A DNA stretch of 64,000 nucleotides from Burkholderia aenigmatica (lineage in GTDB: Bacteria; Pseudomonadota; Gammaproteobacteria; Burkholderiales; Burkholderiaceae): NCBI RefSeq assembly GCF_902499175.1, contig NZ_CABVQC010000039.1, positions 1 through 64,000 of the forward strand. The letters run 5' to 3'. The position numbers and the translations under genes are program-made. The notes under the pieces are model-generated. The model was not told the origin of the DNA, did no database searches, and saw only the letters and a program-made list of their open reading frames with translations. The stretch's first letter is position 1. Each line of letters opens with the position of its first letter. Positions 19,125-28,770 of this stretch are shown one piece after another.

Positions 19125-21394
19125 ATCGCGTATTCACACTCGACAGCCCGCACGGCGATGCCCTCAAATTCCATACGCTCGACGGCAGCGACGAACTCGG
19201 CCGCCTGTTCGAATTCCGGATCGAGGCGCTTGCCGACAGCCACAGCCTGTCGCTGAAGGACATGCTCGGCAAGCCCGTGACGGTCCGGATCGAGCAGCAG
19301 GACCTGTCGACGCGCTACCTGAACGGCATCGTTGCGCGCGCATCGCTCGCCGGACGGCGAGCCGAACGGTACTACGGCTACGAGCTGATCGTGCGCCCGT
19401 GGCTGTGGCTCGCGACGCGCCGCTCCGATTGCCGGATCTTCCAGAACAAGACCGTGCCCGAGATCGTGCAGGAAGTGCTGTCCACGTACGGCTTTCCGAT
19501 CGAGAACCACCTCGCCGAGTCGTATGCGCCACGCGACTACTGCGTGCAGTACAACGAGACCGATGCCGCGTTCGTGTCGCGGCTGATGGAGTTCGAGGGG
19601 ATCTACTTCTGGTTCCGGCATGCGGAGGACACGCACACGCTGATGCTCGGCGACGCGATGTCGTCGCACACCGCGCTGCCCGGTTACGAGACGATTCCGT
19701 ACATCGCGCGCGACCGCACCGCGATCGCCGACGAGGAGCACATCGACGGCTGGCTGCCCGCGCAGGAGGTGAGCGTCGGGCGGCACCAGACCACCGACTA
19801 CGACTATACGAAGCCGCGCGCGGATCTTTCGTCGCAGAAGGTCGATCCGCGTGGGCACGATCACGACAGTTTTGCGTCGTTCGAGTGGCCGGGTGGGTAT
19901 CGCGACGATGCGCCCGGTGCGCATTACAGCCGCGTGCGGCTCGAGGAACAGCAGGCCGAACATGAGCGGGCGCGTGCCGATACCGATGTGCGCGGTGTCG
20001 CGCCCGGTTATCTGTTCACGCTGGAACACTGCCCGCGCGCAGACCAGAACCGCGAGTACCTGATCGTGCGGTGCCAGTACCGGTTTCAGGAGAACGCGTA
20101 TGCGAGCGATCAGGGCGCGGAGGCCGTCGTGCATCAGACGATGATGCTCGTGCAGCCGTCGAGCCTGCCTTACCGGTCGCCGCGCGAGACGCCGCGGCCG
20201 CGCACCAACGGGCCGCAGACGGCCACTGTGGTCGGGCCGCCGGGGGAGGAAATCTGGACCGATCAGTATGGACGCGTGAAGCTGCAATTCCGCTGGGATC
20301 GGTACGGGCAGAGCAATCAGGATTCGTCGTGCTGGGTACGGGTGTCGAGTCCCTGGGCTGGTGGTGGGTTCGGGGGCGTGCAGATTCCACGGGTGGGCGA
20401 TGAGGTCGTCGTGGATTTTCTGAATGGCGATCCGGATGAGCCGATCGTCACCGGGCGAGTTTTCAACGGCGAGAAGATGCCGCCGTGGGGGCTGCCGGGG
20501 AGTGCGACGCAGAGCGGGCTGCTGTCCAGATCTTCACCGGGCGGAACGACTGACCACGCCAATGCGTTCCGGTTCGAGGACAAGAAGGGCGCCGAGCAAC
20601 TCTGGATGCACGCGGAACGGAATTTCGATGCGGAGACGGAGCTCGATCATTCGCTGTCTGTCGGGAACAACCACACGCATACGGTCGGGAACGACGAAAC
20701 GATGCAGGTGAAGAACAACCGGCAGAGGAGTGTGGGGCAGAACGAGACGGTGAATATCGGCAAGAGCCGGGTCGCACAGATCGGGGTGGATGAGACGCAT
20801 GGGGTGGGTGGGAACCGCAGCGTGTCCGTCGAGGGCGACAGTTCGCATACCGTCGCGAAAGGCAATCACAGCCTCGCGGTGATAACCGGCACGCATGACG
20901 TTTTCGTGAAGGGCGACAGCACGCATGTCGTCGGCACCGGGTCGTATGCGACCAAGGTCAATGCTGGAAACCATTCCGTGGACGTCAACAAAGTCGCTTC
21001 ATTGGCGGCCGGCCAATACATCGACATGGGTTCAGGAAAGAGTGGCGTGTCGATCAACAAGGACAACGTCGGCGTCTCCATCGGCGGAACCGGAGGCGAT
21101 ACCGGTGTCGGGATCAGCGGCCAGGGTGGCGGTGTGGCCATCGCCGGATACGGCAAGGGCGTCAACATTGCGGGCTACGCACCTGGCGTGACGATTTACG
21201 GCGAGAACGATCTCAATCTTTCCGGCAAATCGACGGCAAATCTTCAGGCGCCGACGGTCAACATCGACAACGGCAAGAGTAGCTGCACCGTCAACGTCAA
21301 CGCGACGAGGATCGTTCTGGCGACCGGTGGCGGCTCGATCACGCTCGACGGATCGGGCGTGACGATCCAGGGGACGATTGCCCACATCAATTGA
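19121..21394 (+). CDS. vgrG: VgrG, T6SS spike protein
   Basis: VgrG forms the trimeric puncturing spike under the PAAR tip. The 757 residues include the gp27-like part (about 1-370, with RFLFEFRIEA-like LFEFRIEA, WLWLATRRSDCRIFQ and YCVQYNETD), the gp5 OB-fold (about 380-480; TDQYGRVKLQFRWDRYG, WVRVSSPWAGGGFG, PRVGDEVVVDFLNGDPDEP), and a long beta-helical tail. The tail begins in a DUF2345-like repeat region and ends in a Gly/Val/Ile-rich segment. No extra catalytic domain is visible, so it is probably a carrier spike. The GTG start overlaps the clpV stop and has AGGAGG at 19108-19113. It is followed by its likely cargo genes. Confidence 0.95.
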   Translation: MNRVFTLDSPHGDALKFHTLDGSDELGRLFEFRIEALADSHSLSLKDMLGKPVTVRIEQQDLSTRYLNGIVARASLAGRRAERYYGYELIVRPWLWLATRRSDCRIFQNKTVPEIVQEVLSTYGFPIENHLAESYAPRDYCVQYNETDAAFVSRLMEFEGIYFWFRHAEDTHTLMLGDAMSSHTALPGYETIPYIARDRTAIADEEHIDGWLPAQEVSVGRHQTTDYDYTKPRADLSSQKVDPRGHDHDSFASFEWPGGYRDDAPGAHYSRVRLEEQQAEHERARADTDVRGVAPGYLFTLEHCPRADQNREYLIVRCQYRFQENAYASDQGAEAVVHQTMMLVQPSSLPYRSPRETPRPRTNGPQTATVVGPPGEEIWTDQYGRVKLQFRWDRYGQSNQDSSCWVRVSSPWAGGGFGGVQIPRVGDEVVVDFLNGDPDEPIVTGRVFNGEKMPPWGLPGSATQSGLLSRSSPGGTTDHANAFRFEDKKGAEQLWMHAERNFDAETELDHSLSVGNNHTHTVGNDETMQVKNNRQRSVGQNETVNIGKSRVAQIGVDETHGVGGNRSVSVEGDSSHTVAKGNHSLAVITGTHDVFVKGDSTHVVGTGSYATKVNAGNHSVDVNKVASLAAGQYIDMGSGKSGVSINKDNVGVSIGGTGGDTGVGISGQGGGVAIAGYGKGVNIAGYAPGVTIYGENDLNLSGKSTANLQAPTVNIDNGKSSCTVNVNATRIVLATGGGSITLDGSGVTIQGTIAHIN

Positions 21395-21449
21395 TTTCGA
21401 CCGGCGCCTGCGGGTCACGCGATTGCATTCGAAGCATGGGAGACATTCG

Positions 21450-22073
21450 ATGGAAAACGAATCGGATCAGATGATGGTCGACGAAGCGCTCGAAGCCGAA
21501 ACGGTCGAGGCATTGCGCCGGTTGTTCGCCAACGATGCGACGCCGGATCGCACGCGGCCTGCCGAACGTCGCGAATCGTCGACGATGATCGGCGAAGTGA
21601 CCGATACGCATCATCCCGACGCGATGGGGCTCATTCGCGTGAAGTGGACAGTGCAGGACGACGTCACGCACGAACGCTGGCTCGAATGTGTGGCCGACGT
21701 GAAGCCCCGCATCGGCGATCGCGTGTTGCTGCAGTCGCCGGCGAACTGGCCCGAGTACCTGATCGCCGGGCTGCTCGCGCGCAAAGGGCATGGTGAACCA
21801 GTCGAGCCCGTGGTCGAGCCGGCGATGGCGCTTTCCCTCGAAGCCGACAAGTGCGTGCAGATCGCGGATGCATCGGGCTGCCCGCTGCTGCAGGTGCGGG
21901 CCTCTTCTGACGGGCCTGTCGTGACGCTGCTGAACCGGAACGTGAACATCGAAGTCGCCGGCAAGCTGCGGTTGAGTGCGCAAACGCTAGAACTGGAGGG
22001 CGGGCGAGGCGGTGTCGATATCCGGACCGAAGCGGACACCGTCGTCCGCAGCCGGTACGTTCGCCTGAACTGA
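21450..22073 (+). CDS. DUF6484-like protein of VgrG-effector island
   Basis: The 207-residue protein contains a central region (about 45-125) with I-G-E-V-T-D ... I-R-V-K-W ... RIGDRVLLQSPANWPEYLIAGLL, which I associate with DUF6484, a family often placed next to vgrG in Burkholderia. The C-terminal half predicts short beta strands and may form a beta-helix like the end of a VgrG tail. ATG 21450 has GGGAG seven bases upstream. It sits 55 bp after vgrG and 17 bp before the TPR gene, so it is probably an accessory factor for effector loading. The molecular role is unknown; the family name is from memory of the motif. Confidence 0.65.
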   Translation: MENESDQMMVDEALEAETVEALRRLFANDATPDRTRPAERRESSTMIGEVTDTHHPDAMGLIRVKWTVQDDVTHERWLECVADVKPRIGDRVLLQSPANWPEYLIAGLLARKGHGEPVEPVVEPAMALSLEADKCVQIADASGCPLLQVRASSDGPVVTLLNRNVNIEVAGKLRLSAQTLELEGGRGGVDIRTEADTVVRSRYVRLN

Positions 22074-22090
22074 GAAGGCGGCCTGACGTC

Positions 22091-23389
22091 ATGCATCGTG
22101 AATTCTCCGCCATCGAATCGTCGCTCGAAGCGTTCATTGATCAGCCCGACGATCCGACGCTGTTGATCGAAGCAACCGACAACGACCTCGTGCCGGTTCT
22201 CAAGATGATGCAATCGCTCGACGAACGACTCGGCGATGCGGTTTTCCTGAATTTTCCGTTTCCTTGCGACTCTGCCGACGCGTATTTGCAGACATGCATG
22301 GAAGCGCTTTCACGTCAGATCGACGAAGCGAGCAGTGCGCGCATCGAACGCGGTGAAGCAGCCTGGCCGCCGTTGCCGCTGACATGCACCGACCCAAGGC
22401 GCTCGCCGTCGACACGGCTGCGCGATGCCGTCACGCACGTTCGCACGCTGATGCCGGAAGGCACCAAGGTCGTATGGGCATGGCTGCCGTCACCGATGGG
22501 CGATTTCGGCGGCTTTGCGAAGCTGGTGCTGCAATGCCTGGCGCTGAACGGCTTTGAGGCGTGGATGGAAGGACACCGGTTCTGCATCCGCGACGACCGG
22601 AAGCATCCGTGCCTGATTCCACTGGCGCGCGAGAAGAAGGCCGAGCATGTGCTGATTCTTCCAGTCGACTTCTCGTCCGAAAAGGCGACCCGTCATCTGG
22701 TCAACATCGCGAACGATGCGACGCATTCGCTCGAACAGCGCATGGGTGCCTTGCTGCAGATTGCCGGGATCGATCTTGCACATGGCAGATTGCCCGAAGC
22801 GCAGCGCAAGTACTACGCGCTCTTTTCCTTCCACGCCGAGCGTAAGGACGCGACAGGCTGCGCAGTGGCATTGCACGGCCTCGGCGATGTGGCTTTGCGC
22901 CACGGGTCGCCGCGCGATGCGAAGGACTGGTACGTGCGCGCGCTGCCGGCTGCGCTCGATGGCCGGAACCTGCTGGTCGCGCTGAATGCGCTGATGGCGA
23001 CGGGTAGCTGCTGCAACACGCTCGGCGAGCATGCCAAGGCCGCGACTTACTTCGATCTCGCGAGCGGTGCCGCCGGCAGGCTGATGCTCGTGCATACGAA
23101 GATCGAGGCGATGGAGAAGGGCGGTGTCGCGCTACTGGCGTGTGGCCAGGCGGCGGAAGCTGCGAAGAGCTGGATCGCCGCGAAGGGATTGTGCGAAAAG
23201 TTCGGCTGCGAACGGCAACGGATTTCCCTCCTCGATCGACTCGTTTCGCTCTACGGGAACGCCGGTCTGAAAATTGAGGCGAGGGCGTATGAGTTGGAGA
23301 AGGATCCGGTCTACGCAGCTCGCTTGCGCGGCGCTGCGCAGTCGGCAGCCCTTGATGGGATGTCAGGATATGAACGGGCGTGGCAATGA
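22091..23389 (+). CDS. TPR-containing protein, putative Rhs adaptor or chaperone
   Basis: The 432-residue protein has an N-terminal domain (about 1-205) that I do not recognise. It includes a VWAWLPSPMGDFGGFAKL segment that could be a Rossmann-like strand-loop. The C-terminal half (about 210-405) is made of helical pairs with the A-x-x-G-x-x-x-x-x-x-G TPR spacing. Its stop overlaps the Rhs ATG as ATGA, so the two are translationally coupled. No EagR (DUF1795), DUF4123 or DUF2169 gene is present, so this gene is the best candidate for the loading factor of the PAAR-Rhs protein. That role is inferred from position only. Confidence 0.6.
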   Translation: MHREFSAIESSLEAFIDQPDDPTLLIEATDNDLVPVLKMMQSLDERLGDAVFLNFPFPCDSADAYLQTCMEALSRQIDEASSARIERGEAAWPPLPLTCTDPRRSPSTRLRDAVTHVRTLMPEGTKVVWAWLPSPMGDFGGFAKLVLQCLALNGFEAWMEGHRFCIRDDRKHPCLIPLAREKKAEHVLILPVDFSSEKATRHLVNIANDATHSLEQRMGALLQIAGIDLAHGRLPEAQRKYYALFSFHAERKDATGCAVALHGLGDVALRHGSPRDAKDWYVRALPAALDGRNLLVALNALMATGSCCNTLGEHAKAATYFDLASGAAGRLMLVHTKIEAMEKGGVALLACGQAAEAAKSWIAAKGLCEKFGCERQRISLLDRLVSLYGNAGLKIEARAYELEKDPVYAARLRGAAQSAALDGMSGYERAWQ

Positions 23390-26300
23390 GTGAATCCGAA
23401 ACCAGCTTGACGCGCGCATCCAGTTCGTCAGAGAGCCATGCGACGCATTCGCATTCCAGCGCGGACACCGCGTGTGATTCGCTGCTTGATACAGTCAAGT
23501 CGACCTTCGATCCGTTCAAGCAGACCTTTACGTCGGACGGCAGCGTATTCCACCACGTCAGTGACGCAGTAAATTCACTCGCATCCCTGCAGGGCATGCC
23601 GTCGCAGTTGCTCAACACCGGCATCGCGCAGATTCCGCTGCTCGACAAAATGCCGGGAATGCCGGCGGCCACCATCGGCGTCCCGCACCTCGGTACGCCG
23701 CATGCGCATAGTCACCCGCCGAGCAGCGGTTTTCCGTTGCCAAGTGTCGGGGCGACCATTGGCAGCGGATGCTTGAGCGTGCTGATTGGCGGCATTCCAG
23801 CGGCACGTGTACTGGATATCGGTATTGCGCCGACGTGTGGCGGGATAACGCCGTACTTCGACATTCAGACCGGCTCGAGCAATACGTTCATCGGCGGGAT
23901 GCGTGCTGCGCGCATGGGAATCGACATGACGCGGCACTGTAATCCGATGGGGCACATGGGCCACTCCGGCGGCGAAGCGGCGAGCGCTGCCGAGAAAGGC
24001 GAGGAGGTGGCGAACGAGGCGGCGCAGGTGTCCGGCCGGTCGAAGTTGCTGGGGCGGGCAGGGAAGGTGTGGAAGCTTGGCAATGCGGCGGTCGGGCCAG
24101 CGTCCGGGGTGGCGACTGCTGCCGATGACGCGTCGCAAGGAGAAATCGCCGCGGCTGCAATGACGGCCGCCCAGACGGCTGCGGACCTCGCGTTCATGAT
24201 GCTCAGCAACCTGATGGGCAAGGATCCCGGTATCGAGCCGAGTATGGGCACGCTGCTCGCGGGTGACCCAACCGTGCTGATTGGCGGATTTCCACTGCCG
24301 GACTCGCAGATGATGTGGCACAAGGCCAAGCATGGGATCGGAAAGAAGGTCCGGCCGAAGTTGCCGAAGCCTCTGCAGGAGTTGGCTTGCGAATTTTGGG
24401 GGGAGCCGGTTAGTGCGGTGACCGGCGACGTCCGTAACGACTTCCAGGATTACCAGACGAACGAAGTCGTTTCATTTGAGTGGAGCCGCTTCTACAGCAG
24501 TGGCCGGAGCAAACTGGATAGCCCACTAGGGTACGGATATCGCCACAGTTGGCAACACGAACTCCGATTCCTTCGAACTCGCGCGGTTTACATCGCGCCG
24601 AGCGGCACCGAAGTCTTCTTCGCGCAACAGCCTGACGGTCATTATCGACGGGATGGAGACGGCTATGAACTCGTTCAGTCTGGCAAGCATCGATTTACCA
24701 TACGACACGAAATCGAAGGTGAGATCGATTTCGATCGAGCTGAATATAACGCTCCGTCAGCAATTTGCATCGCTCAAATCCGAGATGGCAAACGAAGTGT
24801 TCTACGCAACGACACAAATCAGCGCCTCGCTCAGATCGCGCAGCATGACGGCAGGGGCAACGTCAGCCGGATCGTTGCTTTTCAACATGATGACGACGGG
24901 CACATTGTTGAAGTCCGGCTGACGGAAACTGGCGGGCAAACCAGTCGCGTCGCACGATATGCGTACGATCCAAGGGGATGCATGATCAGGTGCGAAAACG
25001 CGCTTGGCTTATCCTCCAACTACGTGTTCGATGCATCGCGCCGCATGATGCGCTCCACTGATGCCAACGGATACTCATTCATTTACCGGTACGACGTTTC
25101 AGGTCGTTGCATTGAGACTACAGGGCAGGACGGACTCTGGCGAACACAATTCCAGTATCACCCAGGGCGCACCATCGTCACGCAGAGCGATGGTGGCGTC
25201 TGGTGCGTTCTTTACAACGATGCTGGGACGATTACTCGAGTAGTCGATCCTTATCAGGGCTCCATGGAGTATGTCCTGGGCAAGAACGGACGTATCGACA
25301 GTGAGGTAGGCGCTGGCGGGAGGGTCATACACTGGCTTTACGATGACCGGGGACGCAATACCGGACGTGTGGATCAGTGGGGCAATATCTGGCCACCCAA
25401 GGACGAAGCGCCCGTCCTGCCGGAGTTGCCCCCCGATTTCCTGCCAGGCACACCGCTTGGTATGCAGTGGGGCGATTCCGCACCAACCGACCTTTCCGGC
25501 TCAGTACAACTGCCTCCCGAGCAGGAGCGATTGATTGCACCGATCGTAGAGCGCATCGCAATGTCACGCTTGGGAAACACCACCGTTCTCAATCCTGCGG
25601 GCTGGATCGTGACCAGCAACAGCCAAAGCGGAGGCACCGAGCGATTCTTGCACGACGCGGCTGGGAACGTTATCGAACGGCAAGACGGCGATGGACGCAA
25701 CTATTCTTACGAATATGCGTCATGGAACATGTGCATGACGGAAACGGATCCCCTTGGGAACCGAATTCAGTATCGATACGACCAGAAGGAGCAAATCGAG
25801 TCGATCGTCGACGCGAACGGAAATCAAAGTGAGTACACCTACGACTATCGCGGACGAGTCAAGAGTGTCCTGCGTCATGACACCTTGCGCGAGCTTTACG
25901 AATACGACGCTGACGATCACATAACCAGAAAAACTGACAGCAACGGTAACACCTTGATTCACCTGGAGATAGGGGAGTGCGGGTTACCCGTAAAGCGAAC
26001 GCTGGCAAGTGGCGAAACACATCGCTATGCATATGATCAACGCGGAAAAATCACAAAAGCATCAACAGAAATATTCGATATCGCCATCAAATATGATCTG
26101 GACGGTCGATTGATCAGCGATATGCGCGATGGCATTGGCATAGTGCGCCACACTGCAAATGGTTCAAGGTACACGAAGTATCTCGACCGCTTCGTGGTAC
26201 GGCGCGAAGCGATCTCTGAAGGCGAAATCTCATTTCATACGCCAACGGGAGCCGTCCATCGAATTCTGAGAGACAAGAGTGGGCGGATTCTTCTACGTCT

Positions 26301-28038
26301 GGGAAGCGGCACAAATTTACTTTATCTCTTTGATTCCGTGGGTCGATGTCATGGTCGGCTCCAATGGCCGGATATTGCGCCAACACAGAATCGCCTGGTT
26401 AGGTACGACTATAGTGCAACCGGCGAACTGAATCGAGCATTCGACAGTTCATCACGTAAAACCGAATATCTATATGATTTAGCGCACCGCCTGATCGGTC
26501 AAATCTGCGATGGGATGCCTGTGCGCCACTTCACTTACGACCGCGGTGGAAATGTCCTGTCCAATTCAGAATTGGAGCGACTCAGCTACACGGAAGGCAA
26601 TCGACTTCATACAACCTCGAGAGCCAGATACCGTTACAACACGCGCAATCATTTGGCCGAGGAAATCGGGAATGATGGGCGCTGCATCGAATTTCATTAC
26701 GACAGCACGGACTTATTGACAAGAATTGAGTGGAGCGATCGTCAGGAGATCTGGACAGCGAAATATGACGGGCTATCGCGGCGACAATTCAAGCAAATTG
26801 GTACCGAGCGGACTGAATATTATTGGGAAGGTGATCGCCTGGCAGCCGAAATAGCACCGGATCACCGTCTTAGACTATACCTGTATGCAAACGATCTGGC
26901 GTTTGTTCCCTTCATGTTCATTGACTATTCAGATCTGGACGCAGATCCGAAAGAGGGGGCCGAATATTTCATCGAATCGAACCAGATTGGGCTGCCCGAG
27001 CGAATCGAGAACTCGGAAGGTCAAACGGTTTGGAGCGCATTGGATATAGACCCGTACGGGAAAATCATTGTCGCTCCGGGGAACACCATCGATTATGATT
27101 TTCGGTGGGCCGGCCATCATTATGACAACGAGACCGGGCTTCATTACAATCGATTTCGATCGTACCACCCGGGTCTTTGCCGGTACCTGCAGTCCGATCC
27201 CATAGGTCAATCGGGCGGCATCAACCTGTATGCCTACCCCTCGAATCCGCTCGTATTTATTGACGCGACCGGTTTGGCTTGCGTCAAAGACGGCCACAAA
27301 TCGACCAAAGGTGGAAATTGCGAACCAAGTTGCTTTGTCGAAACACCCGAATCTGAAAAAAATAAGTGTCCGGAGTGCAAACACGAAAATCCGGATCACG
27401 TGAAAATTTCTGACGAAGAATGGAACTCCGAAAAGGCAAAACTAGGCGAAAATGCGTCAGACGAGCAGGTGGCGGAATCCATTGCAAAGAAGCTAGCACA
27501 AGAGGCATTAGATTCGTTCAATTCAAATTTGAAGCGCCCCGTAAAGAAACGAACCGTAACGATCCGTGGCATCGATCTCAGGGCGCGTCCTTCCTCAGCT
27601 CGCCCCTGTTTGTCTGTCGTAGTCGACAAGCAAAATCGACGCGCATATTTTGGGCAAAATCAAGATTGGCCTCCACATTTTCATGCAACAGATTCTGATA
27701 TGATGATAAGGAATAGAATTATAACGACAGCCCAAAATTGCATAAAAAAACTCGGCAACAAAGTCACCACATGCTGCTCGGATGATCAGAATCACTCATT
27801 CAACAACGGCATCCCGGGGAGACATTCTGAAGTTCATGCAACTGTAGCGGCATTGCGAGCCCGGGGAGATACCGATATAGGAAATCTGGTGATTTACAAT
27901 GCAAAGATAAAAGAGAAAAATGGTTCATTTGGCGATACTGTTGAGGCCATGCCTCGGTGCGATCATTGCAACCCAATTACGGATGGAGCAATCGTCCATC
28001 ATGAAATTGCCGAAGCGGAAGCCGCGGAATTACTGTGA
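23386..28038 (+). CDS. PAAR-Rhs T6SS effector with YwqJ-like deaminase toxin
   Basis: A 1,550-residue polymorphic toxin. The N-terminal ~75 residues are Ser/His rich. A PAAR-type spike-tip domain follows (about 85-190), then a hydrophobic helix (about 250-285), a second PAAR-like segment near 290, and a DUF6531-like entry (GEPVSAVTGDV) near 345. The YD-repeat Rhs shell ends with DPIGQSGGINLYAYPSNPL and DATGL at 1293-1297, where Rhs proteins usually have DPxGL and self-cleave. The last 253 residues are the toxin. H1480-S-E1482 and P-R-C1525-x2-C1528 form the zinc site and catalytic Glu pattern of the YwqJ branch of the deaminase superfamily. G+C falls sharply over the toxin, a sign of module exchange. 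The start overlaps the TPR gene, and an in-frame GTG six bases earlier is less likely. Confidence 0.9.
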   Translation: MSESETSLTRASSSSESHATHSHSSADTACDSLLDTVKSTFDPFKQTFTSDGSVFHHVSDAVNSLASLQGMPSQLLNTGIAQIPLLDKMPGMPAATIGVPHLGTPHAHSHPPSSGFPLPSVGATIGSGCLSVLIGGIPAARVLDIGIAPTCGGITPYFDIQTGSSNTFIGGMRAARMGIDMTRHCNPMGHMGHSGGEAASAAEKGEEVANEAAQVSGRSKLLGRAGKVWKLGNAAVGPASGVATAADDASQGEIAAAAMTAAQTAADLAFMMLSNLMGKDPGIEPSMGTLLAGDPTVLIGGFPLPDSQMMWHKAKHGIGKKVRPKLPKPLQELACEFWGEPVSAVTGDVRNDFQDYQTNEVVSFEWSRFYSSGRSKLDSPLGYGYRHSWQHELRFLRTRAVYIAPSGTEVFFAQQPDGHYRRDGDGYELVQSGKHRFTIRHEIEGEIDFDRAEYNAPSAICIAQIRDGKRSVLRNDTNQRLAQIAQHDGRGNVSRIVAFQHDDDGHIVEVRLTETGGQTSRVARYAYDPRGCMIRCENALGLSSNYVFDASRRMMRSTDANGYSFIYRYDVSGRCIETTGQDGLWRTQFQYHPGRTIVTQSDGGVWCVLYNDAGTITRVVDPYQGSMEYVLGKNGRIDSEVGAGGRVIHWLYDDRGRNTGRVDQWGNIWPPKDEAPVLPELPPDFLPGTPLGMQWGDSAPTDLSGSVQLPPEQERLIAPIVERIAMSRLGNTTVLNPAGWIVTSNSQSGGTERFLHDAAGNVIERQDGDGRNYSYEYASWNMCMTETDPLGNRIQYRYDQKEQIESIVDANGNQSEYTYDYRGRVKSVLRHDTLRELYEYDADDHITRKTDSNGNTLIHLEIGECGLPVKRTLASGETHRYAYDQRGKITKASTEIFDIAIKYDLDGRLISDMRDGIGIVRHTANGSRYTKYLDRFVVRREAISEGEISFHTPTGAVHRILRDKSGRILLRLGSGTNLLYLFDSVGRCHGRLQWPDIAPTQNRLVRYDYSATGELNRAFDSSSRKTEYLYDLAHRLIGQICDGMPVRHFTYDRGGNVLSNSELERLSYTEGNRLHTTSRARYRYNTRNHLAEEIGNDGRCIEFHYDSTDLLTRIEWSDRQEIWTAKYDGLSRRQFKQIGTERTEYYWEGDRLAAEIAPDHRLRLYLYANDLAFVPFMFIDYSDLDADPKEGAEYFIESNQIGLPERIENSEGQTVWSALDIDPYGKIIVAPGNTIDYDFRWAGHHYDNETGLHYNRFRSYHPGLCRYLQSDPIGQSGGINLYAYPSNPLVFIDATGLACVKDGHKSTKGGNCEPSCFVETPESEKNKCPECKHENPDHVKISDEEWNSEKAKLGENASDEQVAESIAKKLAQEALDSFNSNLKRPVKKRTVTIRGIDLRARPSSARPCLSVVVDKQNRRAYFGQNQDWPPHFHATDSDMMIRNRIITTAQNCIKKLGNKVTTCCSDDQNHSFNNGIPGRHSEVHATVAALRARGDTDIGNLVIYNAKIKEKNGSFGDTVEAMPRCDHCNPITDGAIVHHEIAEAEAAELL

Positions 28039-28055
28039 CGAGAGCGAGGAAATAC

Positions 28056-28502
28056 ATGAATCGTGAAGCACCTATGTCAGATCTGACCTACAAGAGCAAT
28101 GGTCTGACTTATCTTGGAGCCACTCCATTCTCGGGAGTCGCATATTCAGAGAATGAAATGGGGGTACGCGAAGAGGAAACATCATATGTTGATGGACTTA
28201 GATGCGGGCTCTCCAGAGAGTGGAACGATGACGGCACGCTGGTGAAAGAAGCTATGTACTCGTGGGACGTATTCCATGGGGCTGCCCGCACCTGGCATGA
28301 CAATGGCCAACTCGAACGCGATGGCGAATACGAATATGGCATAGCGCTTCACGAAAAGCTGTGGGACGAACAAGGCAATCTCCTAAGCGATTACGTCTTG
28401 TCGAAGGACGACGGGCAGTACGAATTTCTGGAGAAGCTTCGCCAGATTTATCGAGGAGGCAAGAACGTCGGCGACGATGAATCTGAGCCCGCGCAAACTT
28501 GA
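28056..28502 (+). CDS. YwqK-like MORN-repeat immunity protein
   Basis: A 148-residue acidic, presumably cytoplasmic protein directly after the toxin. It has three to four copies of a MORN-like pattern (DGxxxGxxxxWxxDGxL, then GAARTWHDNGQLERDGEYEYG, then LWDEQGNLLSDY). This is the architecture of YwqK, the known-by-family partner of YwqJ toxins, so it is expected to bind and neutralise the deaminase and protect sibling cells. ATG 28056 has GAGGA five bases upstream; a GTG at 28035 that overlaps the toxin stop and an ATG at 28074 are alternatives. G+C is lower than the genome, like the toxin end. Confidence 0.8.
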   Translation: MNREAPMSDLTYKSNGLTYLGATPFSGVAYSENEMGVREEETSYVDGLRCGLSREWNDDGTLVKEAMYSWDVFHGAARTWHDNGQLERDGEYEYGIALHEKLWDEQGNLLSDYVLSKDDGQYEFLEKLRQIYRGGKNVGDDESEPAQT

Positions 28503-28599
28503 TCAGAGCAAAACACCGGATCCGCACGGTCACGTCAGCTCTTGTTGGGCTGCATCAATTTGATTTGACATAACGTGAATTATCGACATTTTCGTTTGT

Positions 28600-28750
28600 G
28601 AGTCCCAAGTTCAGATGTCGTGTTTCCGCTAAATAGAGATGTCGTGTTTCGACATTAGTTTGATCGTCGACCACCCGTTTGGGAGCGCCGGCGATGAACG
28701 CGACTGGGACGATCACGATGACGATGCGCGAGCTGGACCGATTCAAGGTC
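28600..28750 (+). mobile_element. Truncated insertion-sequence end (ISNCY/IS1202-like)
   Basis: Two 14-bp direct repeats (AGATGTCGTGTTTC at 28613-28626 and 28637-28650) precede an ATG at 28694. That ORF starts like ISNCY-type transposases (TMTMRELDRFKV) and stops matching at 28750, where the 3' end of the neighbouring minus-strand gene begins. Only the left end and about 19 transposase codons remain, so this is a deletion scar. The upstream stretch 28503-28599 is AT-richer and holds nothing else I recognise. The family name comes from the N-terminal motif and is not certain. Confidence 0.55.
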
Positions 28751-28770
28751 AATCCGCCGAAGCCAACGCA

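Noticed and set aside
20821..21240. Gly-rich end of VgrG as a separate repeat element
   Set aside because: It is continuous in frame with vgrG and fits a beta-helix tail.
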